This document shows positions 26,171 through 34,974 of a stretch of 42,399 nucleotides of DNA, one piece after another; within the stretch, counting starts at the first letter, position 1; each line of letters starts with the position of its first letter. Source of the stretch: an uncultured Wohlfahrtiimonas sp. (lineage in GTDB: Bacteria > Pseudomonadota > Gammaproteobacteria > Cardiobacteriales > Wohlfahrtiimonadaceae); assembly GCA_947631095.1 (NCBI GenBank), contig CANRJX010000005.1:1-42399 (forward strand). The letters run 5' to 3'. A program made the position numbers and the translations under genes. The notes under the pieces are model-generated. The model was given only the letters and a program-made list of their open reading frames with translations, had not been told where the DNA came from and did not search any database.

Positions 26171-27405
26171 AATTAGATCAACTACCATGGATAGGCATAG
26201 CTCCATATGATCAAATTTTAACTGATTTAATCAACTCATGTCTCACAGAAGATATGAGTTTGATTTGTGTGGAGGGTTCAGAAGGCTCTGGTAAAACTAG
26301 GCTTTTATCAGAGTTATTGGTTGCATTATCTGTTGACGAAACTGTTGGTTTAATTGAATTTAGAGGACGAACTAATCAAGTTTTTTATCATAATATTAAA
26401 GCTCTAACGAGTTTTCTGAAATTAGATCCTTCTCAGATTTTTTGCAATTTTTTATTAGCTTTAGAGAAAATTTTAGAAGAGAAAAGACATGTTTATGTAC
26501 TTATCGATGATGCAGATGATATTGAATACGAAATATTTAAAGCTCTTTTATCAATTATAAATGATAATTTTGACCTTCATCACCGAGTGACATTAGTGCT
26601 ATTTATGGGTGCAACACCTATGAATTTGGAATTTCAGCCTCTTCTGCAACAGGCTAAAAGGTTTTCTCTCACAGGCATGACAGTTGCACAAACCAAGAGT
26701 TTTATAGATCAGATTTATCTCAAGACACCTGAGAAAAGTGTTTCCATTTTTGAAGCAAATCAATTGAATAGTCTATCTTATGGTTATCCCGGTCGCCTTA
26801 TCAAACTGTTGCAGAATAAAAAAGAAAAAACGATTGAGCCCAAAAGAAACAATATTTATACTTTATTAACTGTCTTCATAATCGCTTTATCTATTGTGTT
26901 GACCTTATATCAATGGATATTTAATAGCGAGCAATCTCAAAAAGTCTCTATCGATCCAAAAATAAATCATCAGCCTACAGTCATTAAAAAAGAAGTAGTT
27001 CCAGTGAAAACTATAGCAGTAATGCCCGCAACTGAAATAGTATTGAATGAGACTAATAACTTTTTTGAAGCAGATATTGTTAACCCAGAAAAAATAGTTA
27101 AATTACAGAAAAATGAAAATTCATCTATAGAAAGTAATCTGATTTTAAATGCTGAGGATAAAAAAACTCTATTTAATTATGTGATAGAATTAGGCCGCAA
27201 TCGCTCTAAAACAGAATTAGAGAAAATATTAAAAGGCAGATCCATTCCTGGTAAAGTGCAATTTAAGCAATTAGATAATGCAGGGTTAAAAATATGGGTT
27301 GCATATCTTGGTCCATATGGAAGCGAAAAGCAAGCGACTCAAGGAATGAGCAAATTGCCAGCCAGTTTGCAAAGCTTACCTTTAAAAGTGAATAAGGAAT
27401 TTTAA
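26167..27405 (+). CDS. AAA ATPase-SPOR membrane protein (DamX-like position)
   Basis: The 412-residue product has an ATPase domain with Walker A GSEGSGKT (37-44) and Walker B VYVLIDDAD (about 112-120). One transmembrane segment (about 232-250) and a periplasmic linker follow. The C-terminal region (about 335-412), with VAYLGPYGSEKQATQGMSKL, fits a SPOR domain. AAA plus SPOR proteins occupy the damX position after aroB in several gammaproteobacteria; a role in septal peptidoglycan or cell division is inferred. The start is TTG 26167, overlapping the aroB TGA. It is supported by an AGGATGAGAGAG stretch upstream and by the lack of any nearby ATG. No dam gene follows. Confidence 0.8.
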   Translation: MKLDQLPWIGIAPYDQILTDLINSCLTEDMSLICVEGSEGSGKTRLLSELLVALSVDETVGLIEFRGRTNQVFYHNIKALTSFLKLDPSQIFCNFLLALEKILEEKRHVYVLIDDADDIEYEIFKALLSIINDNFDLHHRVTLVLFMGATPMNLEFQPLLQQAKRFSLTGMTVAQTKSFIDQIYLKTPEKSVSIFEANQLNSLSYGYPGRLIKLLQNKKEKTIEPKRNNIYTLLTVFIIALSIVLTLYQWIFNSEQSQKVSIDPKINHQPTVIKKEVVPVKTIAVMPATEIVLNETNNFFEADIVNPEKIVKLQKNENSSIESNLILNAEDKKTLFNYVIELGRNRSKTELEKILKGRSIPGKVQFKQLDNAGLKIWVAYLGPYGSEKQATQGMSKLPASLQSLPLKVNKEF

Positions 27406-27406
27406 A

Positions 27407-28024
27407 ATGGGGAGACGTAACGACCATTCGCGTGATGAATTAAAAGATATGGTAATTGTTGCCGCTGAAAAAATTTTGGTTGAAGAGGGGTATAGTAAAT
27501 TAACCACGCGCCGTATTGCTAAAGAAATAGGTTATACAGTTGGATCACTCTACATGGTGATCAAAAATGTTGATGATTTAATGCTTTTACTTAATGCTCG
27601 TACTTTGCAGCTATTATTAGAAAAAGTTGAGCATGATCTACAGGCTTTTTCAGAGGATCAACCTTATGAAAAATTAATGCAAATTGCAGAAAGTTATGTT
27701 GATTTTGCTTTTCAGCATAAAGAAAAGTGGGAAGCTATTTTTATACATAGAGTTGCAGATTCTGAATTATTGACTGATGAGTATTTTGTAAATATTAAAA
27801 ATTTATTCACAGTGATTGGGCATCAATTATCACTATTGGCACCAAAATTAAATGCTGAAGATTTAGAACTTTTAACAAGAGGATTATGGGGTGCGGTTCA
27901 TGGTGTAACAATCTTAAGTCTCGATCATAAGTTTAGTATAGGTGCGCCTAAAGAGTATGATATAAAGCGCGTTGTAGAAGGTGTAGTTAGTAATACACTT
28001 TATGGAATTCAAAATAGACAGTAG
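27407..28024 (+). CDS. TetR family transcriptional regulator with WHG-type C-terminal domain
   Basis: The 205-residue protein has an N-terminal TetR HTH (about 12-58, LTTRRIAKEIGYTVGSLYMVIKN). Its C-terminal domain contains GLWGAVHG, the signature of the TetR WHG subfamily. The ligand and targets are unknown. It starts one base after the AAA/SPOR gene with an AAGGA in that gene's end, and is two bases before uup. It therefore sits inside what looks like a single transcription unit and is not divergent from a target. It could regulate its own unit. Confidence 0.88.
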   Translation: MGRRNDHSRDELKDMVIVAAEKILVEEGYSKLTTRRIAKEIGYTVGSLYMVIKNVDDLMLLLNARTLQLLLEKVEHDLQAFSEDQPYEKLMQIAESYVDFAFQHKEKWEAIFIHRVADSELLTDEYFVNIKNLFTVIGHQLSLLAPKLNAEDLELLTRGLWGAVHGVTILSLDHKFSIGAPKEYDIKRVVEGVVSNTLYGIQNRQ

Positions 28025-28026
28025 AT

Positions 28027-29952
28027 ATGGCAATTTTAACATTACAAAATATTTCATTAGCATTTGGGGATCGTCCTCTTTTAAAAGATGTAGACTTCAC
28101 TTTAGATAGAGGTGATAGAGTTGCCTTAATTGGTCGTAATGGTGAGGGTAAAAGCTCATTATTAAAAGTTATTTTGGGCGATATTGTGCCTGATGATGGC
28201 GATATTCTCATCGATAAAGGTTATCGAGTTGCGTCATTGTCACAAGAAATACCGAGAGACTTAACACAAACTGTTTATGATGTTGTTGCTGAAGGCATTC
28301 CTGGTGCAGGTAAAAAATTAGTTGAATATCATCAACTGCTATTACAGCCTGCTGATCAAATCGACTTAGATAGACTTAGCCAATTACAGCAAGATATTGA
28401 AGCTGTGGATGGTTGGTCTTTAGATCAAAAAGTAATGACGATTATCACACAGCTGTCACTACCGAAAGATGAAATTATTGCTAATTTATCAGGTGGCTGG
28501 ATTCGCCGTGTTCTACTTGGAAAAGCATTGGTTTCCAATCCGGATCTTTTATTATTAGACGAACCAACAAACCATTTAGATATTGATGCCATTTTATGGT
28601 TAGAAGAGATGCTTCTTAAAAATTATACTGGTGCATTGCTATTTATCACGCATGATAGACAGTTTCTGGGTAAGATCGCGAATAAAATTATTGAATTGGA
28701 TCGGGGTAATTTATCTGAATTTCCGGGCAGTTATGAAACCTATCTGCGTCGTAAAGAAGAAATGCTGCATGCTGAAGAGCAAGAAAGGGCGCTATTTGAT
28801 AAACGTTTGGCAGAAGAGGAAGTCTGGATTCGTAAAGGTATTCAAGCTCGACGAACACGTAATGAAGGACGTGTTAGAGCATTGCAAGCGATGCGCCAAC
28901 AGTATAAAGAGCGAGTTTCTAAACAAGGTACAGCTAAGCTAAATTTTGAAGAAGGTAAAGAGTCAGGTAAACGTGTCATCAATGCTGAAAATATTTCATA
29001 TAGTATTGGTGATAAAAATATCATTAAAGACTTCAGTCTAACGCTCTCAAGAGGTGATCGTGTTGGGTTAATTGGCGCAAATGGTGCAGGTAAATCAACT
29101 TTATTGAAATTGTTATTTCAACAGTTAGAACCTCAAACTGGCAAAGTAGAAGTTGGCACAAAATTAGAAATTGCATACTTTGATCAGCTAAGATCAGCGC
29201 TAGATTTAGAAAAAAGTGTGATCGATAATGTTGCTGAAGGTAGTGATTTTATAGAAATTAATGGCAAGAAAAAACATATTATTGGTTGGTTACAAGATTT
29301 TATGTTTACGCCTGAAAAAGCTCGTAGTCCTGTAAAAGCATTGTCTGGTGGTGAGCGAAATCGACTATTATTGGCAAAGCTTTTTGCTAAACCTGCGAAT
29401 GTTATTGTGCTTGATGAACCTACCAATGATCTAGATATTGAAACTTTGGAAGTTTTGGAAGAGCTATTGTTAGATTTTGAAGGTACTTTATTGATAGTTT
29501 CACATGACCGTATCTTTATTGATAAAACAGTTACTTCAACTTTAGTTTTTGAGGGAGAGGGGAAAATTAGTCAATATGTAGGTGGATATACTGATTGGTT
29601 AGAAAGCCCAGATAGCCGAAAATATTTTGAAAACTTATCTAATACAACTCCGACTAAAGAGGAAAAAAAAGCTTTAATTGTAGAAGAAAAGGCGCCTGAA
29701 ATAGAGGTGAAAGCACAAAAAATTAAACTTAGTTTTAAAGAAACTAGAGATCTTGAGCTATTGCCACAATTATTGGAAAAATTAGATAAAGAGATTGAAG
29801 AACTATCTAAATTGACTCAAAGTAATGATTTTTATCAGCAAGATCATGTAGCACAAGCAGTAATTTTAGATAAATTAGCGAAAAAAAATGAAGAATTAGA
29901 AGAAGCATTTGAGAAATGGGAGGCTTTAGAGCAGAAGCGTTCTCAGATGTAA
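28027..29952 (+). CDS. uup: ABC-F family ATPase Uup
   Basis: The 641-residue soluble protein has two ABC cassettes: Walker A GRNGEGKS (36-43), LSGGW and LLLDEPTNHLDID in the first; GANGAGKS (about 350-357), LSGGERNRLLLAKL and VLDEPTNDLDIE in the second. The inter-cassette linker is charged (RRKEEMLHAEEQERALF), and a C-terminal coiled coil (about 570-641) is the Uup DNA-/ribosome-binding tail. There are no membrane segments. ABC-F proteins act on ribosomes; Uup also affects transposon excision. It is cotranscribed with a TetR gene two bases upstream. Confidence 0.92.
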   Translation: MAILTLQNISLAFGDRPLLKDVDFTLDRGDRVALIGRNGEGKSSLLKVILGDIVPDDGDILIDKGYRVASLSQEIPRDLTQTVYDVVAEGIPGAGKKLVEYHQLLLQPADQIDLDRLSQLQQDIEAVDGWSLDQKVMTIITQLSLPKDEIIANLSGGWIRRVLLGKALVSNPDLLLLDEPTNHLDIDAILWLEEMLLKNYTGALLFITHDRQFLGKIANKIIELDRGNLSEFPGSYETYLRRKEEMLHAEEQERALFDKRLAEEEVWIRKGIQARRTRNEGRVRALQAMRQQYKERVSKQGTAKLNFEEGKESGKRVINAENISYSIGDKNIIKDFSLTLSRGDRVGLIGANGAGKSTLLKLLFQQLEPQTGKVEVGTKLEIAYFDQLRSALDLEKSVIDNVAEGSDFIEINGKKKHIIGWLQDFMFTPEKARSPVKALSGGERNRLLLAKLFAKPANVIVLDEPTNDLDIETLEVLEELLLDFEGTLLIVSHDRIFIDKTVTSTLVFEGEGKISQYVGGYTDWLESPDSRKYFENLSNTTPTKEEKKALIVEEKAPEIEVKAQKIKLSFKETRDLELLPQLLEKLDKEIEELSKLTQSNDFYQQDHVAQAVILDKLAKKNEELEEAFEKWEALEQKRSQM

Positions 29953-29957
29953 GCACA

Positions 29958-29985
29958 TTGCTTTTAGGCCTATTTTATGTATAGT
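29958..29985 (+). promoter_or_regulatory. Predicted promoter of the CoA-transferase gene
   Basis: TTGCTT (29958-29963) and TATAGT (29980-29985) are 16 bases apart. The predicted start is near 29992, giving a leader of about 40 bases that ends in the strong AGGAGGA ribosome site before ATG 30033. Confidence 0.6.
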
Positions 29986-30032
29986 AATGACTACAGAAAA
30001 TATACAATCCAGATAGAGATTAGGAGGAACAT

Positions 30033-31565
30033 ATGAGTGTTGATTTGAAAGAGCAAGCAGTCGGTAAAATTCGTTTTAAAGAGCTTCAAAATAAAATCGT
30101 ATCAGCTGAAGAAGCCGCTTCTTGGATTAAAGATGGCATGACATTAGGAATGAGTGGATTCACTCTTTTTGGTGAGCCTAAAGTATTCCCAAGAGCATTA
30201 GCGGAACGTGCAAGCAAAGATAAAATCAAAGTCAATGTTTATACTGGCGCTTCAATGGGGCCAGATGCTGATGGTGTTTTAGCAGAAAATAAAGCAATTA
30301 ATTTGCGTATACCTTATCAAGGCAACCCAGTATTACGTAAAGAAATTAATAGTGGTGAAGCTAAGTACATTGATCAGCATTTATCACATACAGCGGAACA
30401 AATTCGCCAAGGTGTTTTGGGTGAAATTGATTATGCGGTGATTGAAATTGCAGCCATTACTGAAGATGGCCAAATTATTCCTACAGGTTCAGTGGGAAAC
30501 TCTCCGATTTTTATTGAAAAAGCAGATAATATTATCCTAGAGTTAAACGTAAGTGCTCCGGCAGCTTATGAAGGTATTCATGATATTTATGTACCTAAAG
30601 ATCAAGGTGAAAATTTACGTGAAGCAATTCCTGTATTTGACATCAGTAAGCGCATAGGCACAGTCGGTATTAAAGTTGATCCTGCAAAAGTACGCGGTAT
30701 TATTTTGTCTGATCGTCCTGACATTCCATCACCATTGTTTGAACCAACAGAAGAAACACAAGCAATTGCTGATCATTTATTAGCATTCTTAGAAAAAGAA
30801 GTCGAAGAAGGTCGCTTAACAGAAACATTGGCACCATTACAATCTGGTGTTGGTTCAGTTGCAAATGCTGTATTAAGTGGAATGAAACACTCTAAGTTTA
30901 AAGACATTACTGTTGCATCAGAAGTATTACAAGACGGTATCTTTGACTTGATTGATGCTGGTGTTGTTAAGTTTGCTGCAGCAACGGCTTTCTCATTGTC
31001 GGCTAAACGTGTTGCAACATTAGCAGAAGATTTAGAGCGTTATAAAGGTAAAGTAATTTTCAGACCACAAGAAATTACAAATCATCCTGAAGTGATTCGT
31101 CGCGTTGGTGTTATTTCGTTCAATACAGCATTAGAAGCTGATATTTATGGAAACATTAACTCAACACATGTTAACGGTACTCATATGATGAATGGTATCG
31201 GTGGTTCTGGTGACTTTGCTCGTAATGCTCGTATCACAATATTTGTGACAACTTCAACAGCTAAAAATGGTGACATTTCTGCAATTGTTCCATTTGTAAC
31301 ACATGTGGATCATACAAATCATGATGTTGATGTGATTGTAACAGAGCAAGGTTATGCTGATTTACGCGGTAAATCACCAAGAGAAATTGCCGAGTTAATC
31401 ATTGAAAACTGTGTGCATCCGAAGTTTAAAGCACAAGCTAGAGACTACGTGGAGCGCGCGAATGCTAAAGGTGGTCAAACACCTCACATCTTATCAGAAG
31501 CATTCTCATGGCATGATCACTATGCAAAACATGGCACTATGTTATTAAATGAGAAGAAAAAGTAA
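30033..31565 (+). CDS. Acetyl-CoA hydrolase/transferase family protein (likely succinyl-CoA:acetate CoA-transferase)
   Basis: The 510-residue protein matches the AarC/Cat1/ScpC family. It has TLGMSGFTLFGEPK near the N-terminus, then SHTAEQIRQG and the SEVLQDGIFDLIDAG segment with the presumed catalytic glutamate that forms the CoA thioester. STHVNGTHMMNGIGGSGDFARNA, near the C-terminal part, is strongly conserved. Members move CoA between succinate, acetate and sometimes propionate. In an AarC-type role it would bypass succinyl-CoA synthetase and remove acetate; the substrate cannot be read from sequence. It is monocistronic, with a strong ribosome site and a bidirectional terminator behind. 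Confidence 0.87.
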   Translation: MSVDLKEQAVGKIRFKELQNKIVSAEEAASWIKDGMTLGMSGFTLFGEPKVFPRALAERASKDKIKVNVYTGASMGPDADGVLAENKAINLRIPYQGNPVLRKEINSGEAKYIDQHLSHTAEQIRQGVLGEIDYAVIEIAAITEDGQIIPTGSVGNSPIFIEKADNIILELNVSAPAAYEGIHDIYVPKDQGENLREAIPVFDISKRIGTVGIKVDPAKVRGIILSDRPDIPSPLFEPTEETQAIADHLLAFLEKEVEEGRLTETLAPLQSGVGSVANAVLSGMKHSKFKDITVASEVLQDGIFDLIDAGVVKFAAATAFSLSAKRVATLAEDLERYKGKVIFRPQEITNHPEVIRRVGVISFNTALEADIYGNINSTHVNGTHMMNGIGGSGDFARNARITIFVTTSTAKNGDISAIVPFVTHVDHTNHDVDVIVTEQGYADLRGKSPREIAELIIENCVHPKFKAQARDYVERANAKGGQTPHILSEAFSWHDHYAKHGTMLLNEKKK

Positions 31566-31594
31566 TTCTTTGATTTAAATATAAGCTTAAATAA

Positions 31595-31624
31595 AAAGCC
31601 TCTAATTATTTAGAGGCTTTTTTT
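31595..31624. terminator. Bidirectional terminator between the CoA-transferase gene and allE
   Basis: AAAGCCTCTAA (31595-31605) pairs perfectly with TTAGAGGCTTT (31610-31620) around a 4-base loop, with flanking A and T runs. It serves the convergent CoA-transferase and allDCE units. Confidence 0.9.
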
Positions 31625-31638
31625 AATACGAGTGATTT

Positions 31639-32424
31639 TTATAAATCAATGTCTCTATGACAATCTTTAGAGTAGATATAGCTGAAGTCCTCTTCACCTA
31701 CTTGATAGGCAACTTGAAGAGCGTAGGGGCCCATGAAGATATAATCACCTTCTTGTACAGGCATCCATTGGTTATCTAGATTATACATGCCACGACCAGA
31801 AGTGATTAAAGCGCCATGCTCTTGCACATGAGTTTCAATGTAACCATGTGAGCCACCTTTTTTAAACGTTAGGATATGCATATTCATATCAAAACCTAGT
31901 TCAGCAGGTAGCATACTTTGAAAATGCACATTTTCCATTCCTTCATAGTGCACTACTTCAACATTTTTGATGTTGTTAGAAATGACTCGTGCAGAATAGC
32001 CTTCTAATGGTACATAACGGCGTTTGTATAAAAATAATTTACTATTTTGACCATTGTTATCATTTTGTAGATACATGGTGACACCTGCAGGGCAGTAAAG
32101 ATAACCACCTTTATCTAATAAGTGTTCATCTTTATCTGAATATGCTTTGATTTTTCCTTCTAGTACAAATACGAAGGTTTCAATATCGCCACCACCAAAA
32201 CCACGAGTATTTTTACCATCAGCTTTCATATTAACAACGTAGTCAACAAATGAAGCACCCATTTTTGGTGAACCAAGAATTGTCATGTCGCAGTTTTCAA
32301 ACCCAGGAACAGTATTGTTAACCATGCCATTTGGTTCTAATAATGCACAATTACCATGTTTAACGAATGAACGAGTTTGCAACACACCGTTTGGAAAACC
32401 AAGTTGATTATTGATATAGCCCAT
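31639..32424 (-). CDS. allE: (S)-ureidoglycine aminohydrolase
   Basis: The 261-residue bicupin aligns end to end with E. coli AllE (YlbA). Shared segments are VKHGNCALLEPNGMVNN, PGFENCDMTILGSPKMGASFVDY, GGGDIETFVFVLEGKI, GGYLYCPAGV, LFLYKRRYVPLEGY and ELGFDMNMHI, with GSHGYIETHVQEHGALI holding the Mn-binding His/Glu/Gln set. It hydrolyses (S)-ureidoglycine to (S)-ureidoglycolate with release of ammonia. It is the last gene of allD-allC-allE, in the same order as E. coli, and ends at a strong terminator. Confidence 0.95.
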   Translation of the reverse strand: MGYINNQLGFPNGVLQTRSFVKHGNCALLEPNGMVNNTVPGFENCDMTILGSPKMGASFVDYVVNMKADGKNTRGFGGGDIETFVFVLEGKIKAYSDKDEHLLDKGGYLYCPAGVTMYLQNDNNGQNSKLFLYKRRYVPLEGYSARVISNNIKNVEVVHYEGMENVHFQSMLPAELGFDMNMHILTFKKGGSHGYIETHVQEHGALITSGRGMYNLDNQWMPVQEGDYIFMGPYALQVAYQVGEEDFSYIYSKDCHRDIDL

Positions 32425-32489
32425 TGTTATCTCCTTTAGATAAATAAAATAGTACTGTGTTTCATACTTAAATTAATGTTTTGCAGCTC

Positions 32490-33722
32490 TTATTCAAGAT
32501 ATGCCAATTCATATAATGTTTGTGCCAAAATTTTTACACCTTCAGCTAAGTCTTCAATTTTTGTTGCCTCAGCAGGATTATGGCTTACACCATTAATGCT
32601 TGGTACAAAGAACATAACTGTTGGAACTTTTGGCGAAAAAATTTGAGCATCATGCCCAGCTCCACTATGCATTATGCGAAAGTTATAATTATCGCGCTGA
32701 CAGATTGTTTCTAATTTTTGCACTAATTTTTGATCCATTGGGATAGGGTCTTCATCCATCCAACGATCAATTTCAATGATTAAGCCATGTTCTTTGGCAA
32801 TGCGTTGCATATCTGCTTCTAATTCTGTTGTGAAATCTACCAGTGCTTTTTTGTCAGTGTGACGACAATCAATTGTAAAATTAGTGTATCCCGGTACAAC
32901 GTTAACAACATTGGGTTTTGGTTCGACTTTACCAAATGTTAACACTAATGGGTCGCCGATTTTTTTTGCTTTATTGATCGATTCAAAACAGATTTGGCTG
33001 AAGCCATAGATGGTATCTTTTCTATAGCCCATAGGTGTAGTACCCGCATGGTTTGATTGACCTTTAAGAGAGACATTATAGCGGCGCTGGCCAACGATAC
33101 TATTAACAATACCAATCTGTTTGCCTTCAATTTCTAGAACATTGCCTTGTTCGATATGAATTTCTACGAATGCTTTAATATCATCGCGCATAGGTTTGGT
33201 ATTGTCTCTGAAATCAAAACCTGCGTTATGCATCGCATCAACAAATTTTATTCCTTTAGCATCAGTAATATTTACCACATCATTATTATTGGCAATGCCT
33301 ACAATATTTTTGCTTCCCCAAAATACATAAGGAAAACGGCTACCTTCTTCTTCTGCGAAAGAGACAACTTCAAGAGATCTGAGCGGCTGACCATATGTTT
33401 CTTTGAGATATTGAATGGCTAAAAATGCGGCTTCAATACCATACTGCCCATCTAAATTTCCGCCATTAACAACAGTATCTATGTGGGAACCAGATAGAAT
33501 AGATTCATTTGGGTATTTACTGCCTTCTAAGCGCCCAAATAAATTTCCTACTTCATCAAATGATGCGGTTAGTCCATGATCAATAAACTTTTGCTTTAAA
33601 GCATTTTGTGCTTCAATCCATTCTTGAGAATAGAGTAGACGAGTCATACCACCTGTCGGATCAGCACCAATTGCTGACAACCATTTGGATATATCGGTAA
33701 AACGTTCTGTAAAATTTATCAT
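32490..33722 (-). CDS. allC: Allantoate amidohydrolase
   Basis: The 410-residue M20-family amidohydrolase has the metal-binding segments LSGSHIDTVVNGGNLDGQYG, SFAEEEGSRFP, VEIHIEQGNVLE and the C-terminal HSGAGHDAQIFS and SHNPAEATKIEDL. In this family it converts allantoate to (S)-ureidoglycine, CO2 and ammonia. Related N-carbamoyl-amino acid hydrolases share the fold, but placement between allD and allE makes allantoate the likely substrate. It starts 37 bases after allD. Confidence 0.93.
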   Translation of the reverse strand: MINFTERFTDISKWLSAIGADPTGGMTRLLYSQEWIEAQNALKQKFIDHGLTASFDEVGNLFGRLEGSKYPNESILSGSHIDTVVNGGNLDGQYGIEAAFLAIQYLKETYGQPLRSLEVVSFAEEEGSRFPYVFWGSKNIVGIANNNDVVNITDAKGIKFVDAMHNAGFDFRDNTKPMRDDIKAFVEIHIEQGNVLEIEGKQIGIVNSIVGQRRYNVSLKGQSNHAGTTPMGYRKDTIYGFSQICFESINKAKKIGDPLVLTFGKVEPKPNVVNVVPGYTNFTIDCRHTDKKALVDFTTELEADMQRIAKEHGLIIEIDRWMDEDPIPMDQKLVQKLETICQRDNYNFRIMHSGAGHDAQIFSPKVPTVMFFVPSINGVSHNPAEATKIEDLAEGVKILAQTLYELAYLE

Positions 33723-33759
33723 ATATGCGCACCTAAGTTATTTATGTAGTAATAGCTAA

Positions 33760-34809
33760 TTAACTTGCAAAAGGATCTTTATGATCATAAGAGTTGATGT
33801 AAATCTCATCAGATATTAAATAATTATAAATATCATCAACGATTTCAATACCATTTTTTAATGCTTCTTTTTCAGCAAGTTCAGTATTTTGACCAGGGTA
33901 GAAAACCATATCTACTCCTTCTACAGGCTTAATGTTATTGAGTTCTTTCATCATACGGCTGATGCCTTGTCGAACCACTTCAGCACCTGCAAATCTTTCA
34001 GGATCAATAACAATATGTAACTGGGCTAAATTACGCCCTTCTTTTAAATCGTGATACATAGATGATACATTTTTACCAAATGGCAGCCCTAAAAGAACAC
34101 CTGTGAGTACATCAACCATCATCATTAAACCATAACCTTTAGGTCCCGCAATTGGTAATAATGCATGTACTGCATGAGGATCAGTGGTTGGTTTGCCTGT
34201 TGAGTCTACAGCCCAGCTGTCTGGGATTGATACATTACGTGATCGAGCATCTAAAATCTTACCCCATGCTTGTACTGTTGTTGCCATATCAAAGATAATT
34301 TTGTCATCACCTTCACCGGGTGCTGCAAATGCTATCGGATTAGTGCCAAAATATACATCTGCGCCATTAAAAGGTACTGCCATTGGATCAGATTGGCACA
34401 TTGAAATGCCAATTAATCCAGCATCTGCAGCCATTTCGACAAAGTAAGATAATGCACCACTATGACCAATTCTGCTTAAGCCAACCACAGCGACACCATT
34501 TTCTTTCGCCATAGCAATTGCTTCATCCATGGCTAACTTAGCAGCAACATGACCTGCACCATTGTCACCATGGAATATTGCACTGCATGGACCTGTTTTT
34601 TCAAAATTAAATTTAGGTGCTGTATTTGTTCCACCTTTGCTAATGCGTTCAGCATAATATTCTACACGTACAGCACCATGAGAATGGATGCCTCGTAAAT
34701 CTGCATGTACTAATACGTCAGCAACTATGTGTGCATGCTCTGTGGTTAATCCTGCTTGAGTTAATTTTGTTTTTATCAGTGAATGTAGTGTTTCGTGAGT
34801 CAACTTCAT
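33760..34809 (-). CDS. allD: Ureidoglycolate dehydrogenase (NAD+)
   Basis: From ATG 34809 the protein has 349 residues, the same as E. coli AllD, and is nearly collinear with it. Shared segments are DLRGIHSHGAVRVEYYAERISKGGTN, RIGHSGALSYFV, ISMCQSDPMAVPF, GTNPIAFAAPGEGD, FDMATTVQAWGK, KGYGLMMMVDVLTGVLLG and the end IVDDIYNYLISDEIY. It oxidises (S)-ureidoglycolate to oxalurate. An in-frame upstream extension to 34926 exists but would run through the upstream terminator and leader; the GGAGAAAACT before ATG 34809 fixes the start. It leads the allDCE operon. Confidence 0.95.
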   Translation of the reverse strand: MKLTHETLHSLIKTKLTQAGLTTEHAHIVADVLVHADLRGIHSHGAVRVEYYAERISKGGTNTAPKFNFEKTGPCSAIFHGDNGAGHVAAKLAMDEAIAMAKENGVAVVGLSRIGHSGALSYFVEMAADAGLIGISMCQSDPMAVPFNGADVYFGTNPIAFAAPGEGDDKIIFDMATTVQAWGKILDARSRNVSIPDSWAVDSTGKPTTDPHAVHALLPIAGPKGYGLMMMVDVLTGVLLGLPFGKNVSSMYHDLKEGRNLAQLHIVIDPERFAGAEVVRQGISRMMKELNNIKPVEGVDMVFYPGQNTELAEKEALKNGIEIVDDIYNYLISDEIYINSYDHKDPFAS

Positions 34810-34913
34810 AGTTTTCTCCAAAATGTCTATTAAGGTAATAGGAATATCAATTATTTTAACCAAAAATGACTTGATTCTAATTAAGTATTTATGAGGTATT
34901 TGCTTTTTTATAT

Positions 34914-34953
34914 AAAAAGACCGCATTGTTAGAAATAATCTAACAACACGGTC
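34914..34953 (-). terminator. Terminator downstream of the MHS transporter gene
   Basis: On the minus strand a 15-bp stem (34953-34939 with 34933-34919, two G-U pairs) encloses a 5-base loop and is followed by five T. It separates the transporter transcript from allDCE, which starts about 105 bases further on and needs its own promoter. A weak TTAGAA-N16-TAAAAT is visible there. Confidence 0.85.
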
Positions 34954-34974
34954 ATTTTATAGCTTTATTTAAAA

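Noticed and set aside
28631-28942. A 103-codon plus-strand frame inside uup
   Set aside because: It is an out-of-frame overlap of the uup inter-cassette region, and its composition is that of a shifted reading of the same DNA.
29987-30016. Short ORF MTTENIQSR before the CoA-transferase gene as a leader peptide
   Set aside because: Its ATG lies upstream of the predicted transcription start, it has no run of one amino acid type, and no terminator follows it.
34810-34926. 39-codon N-terminal extension of allD
   Set aside because: It would begin at the terminator of the upstream gene. ATG 34809 has a good ribosome site and gives exactly the length and N-terminus of E. coli AllD.
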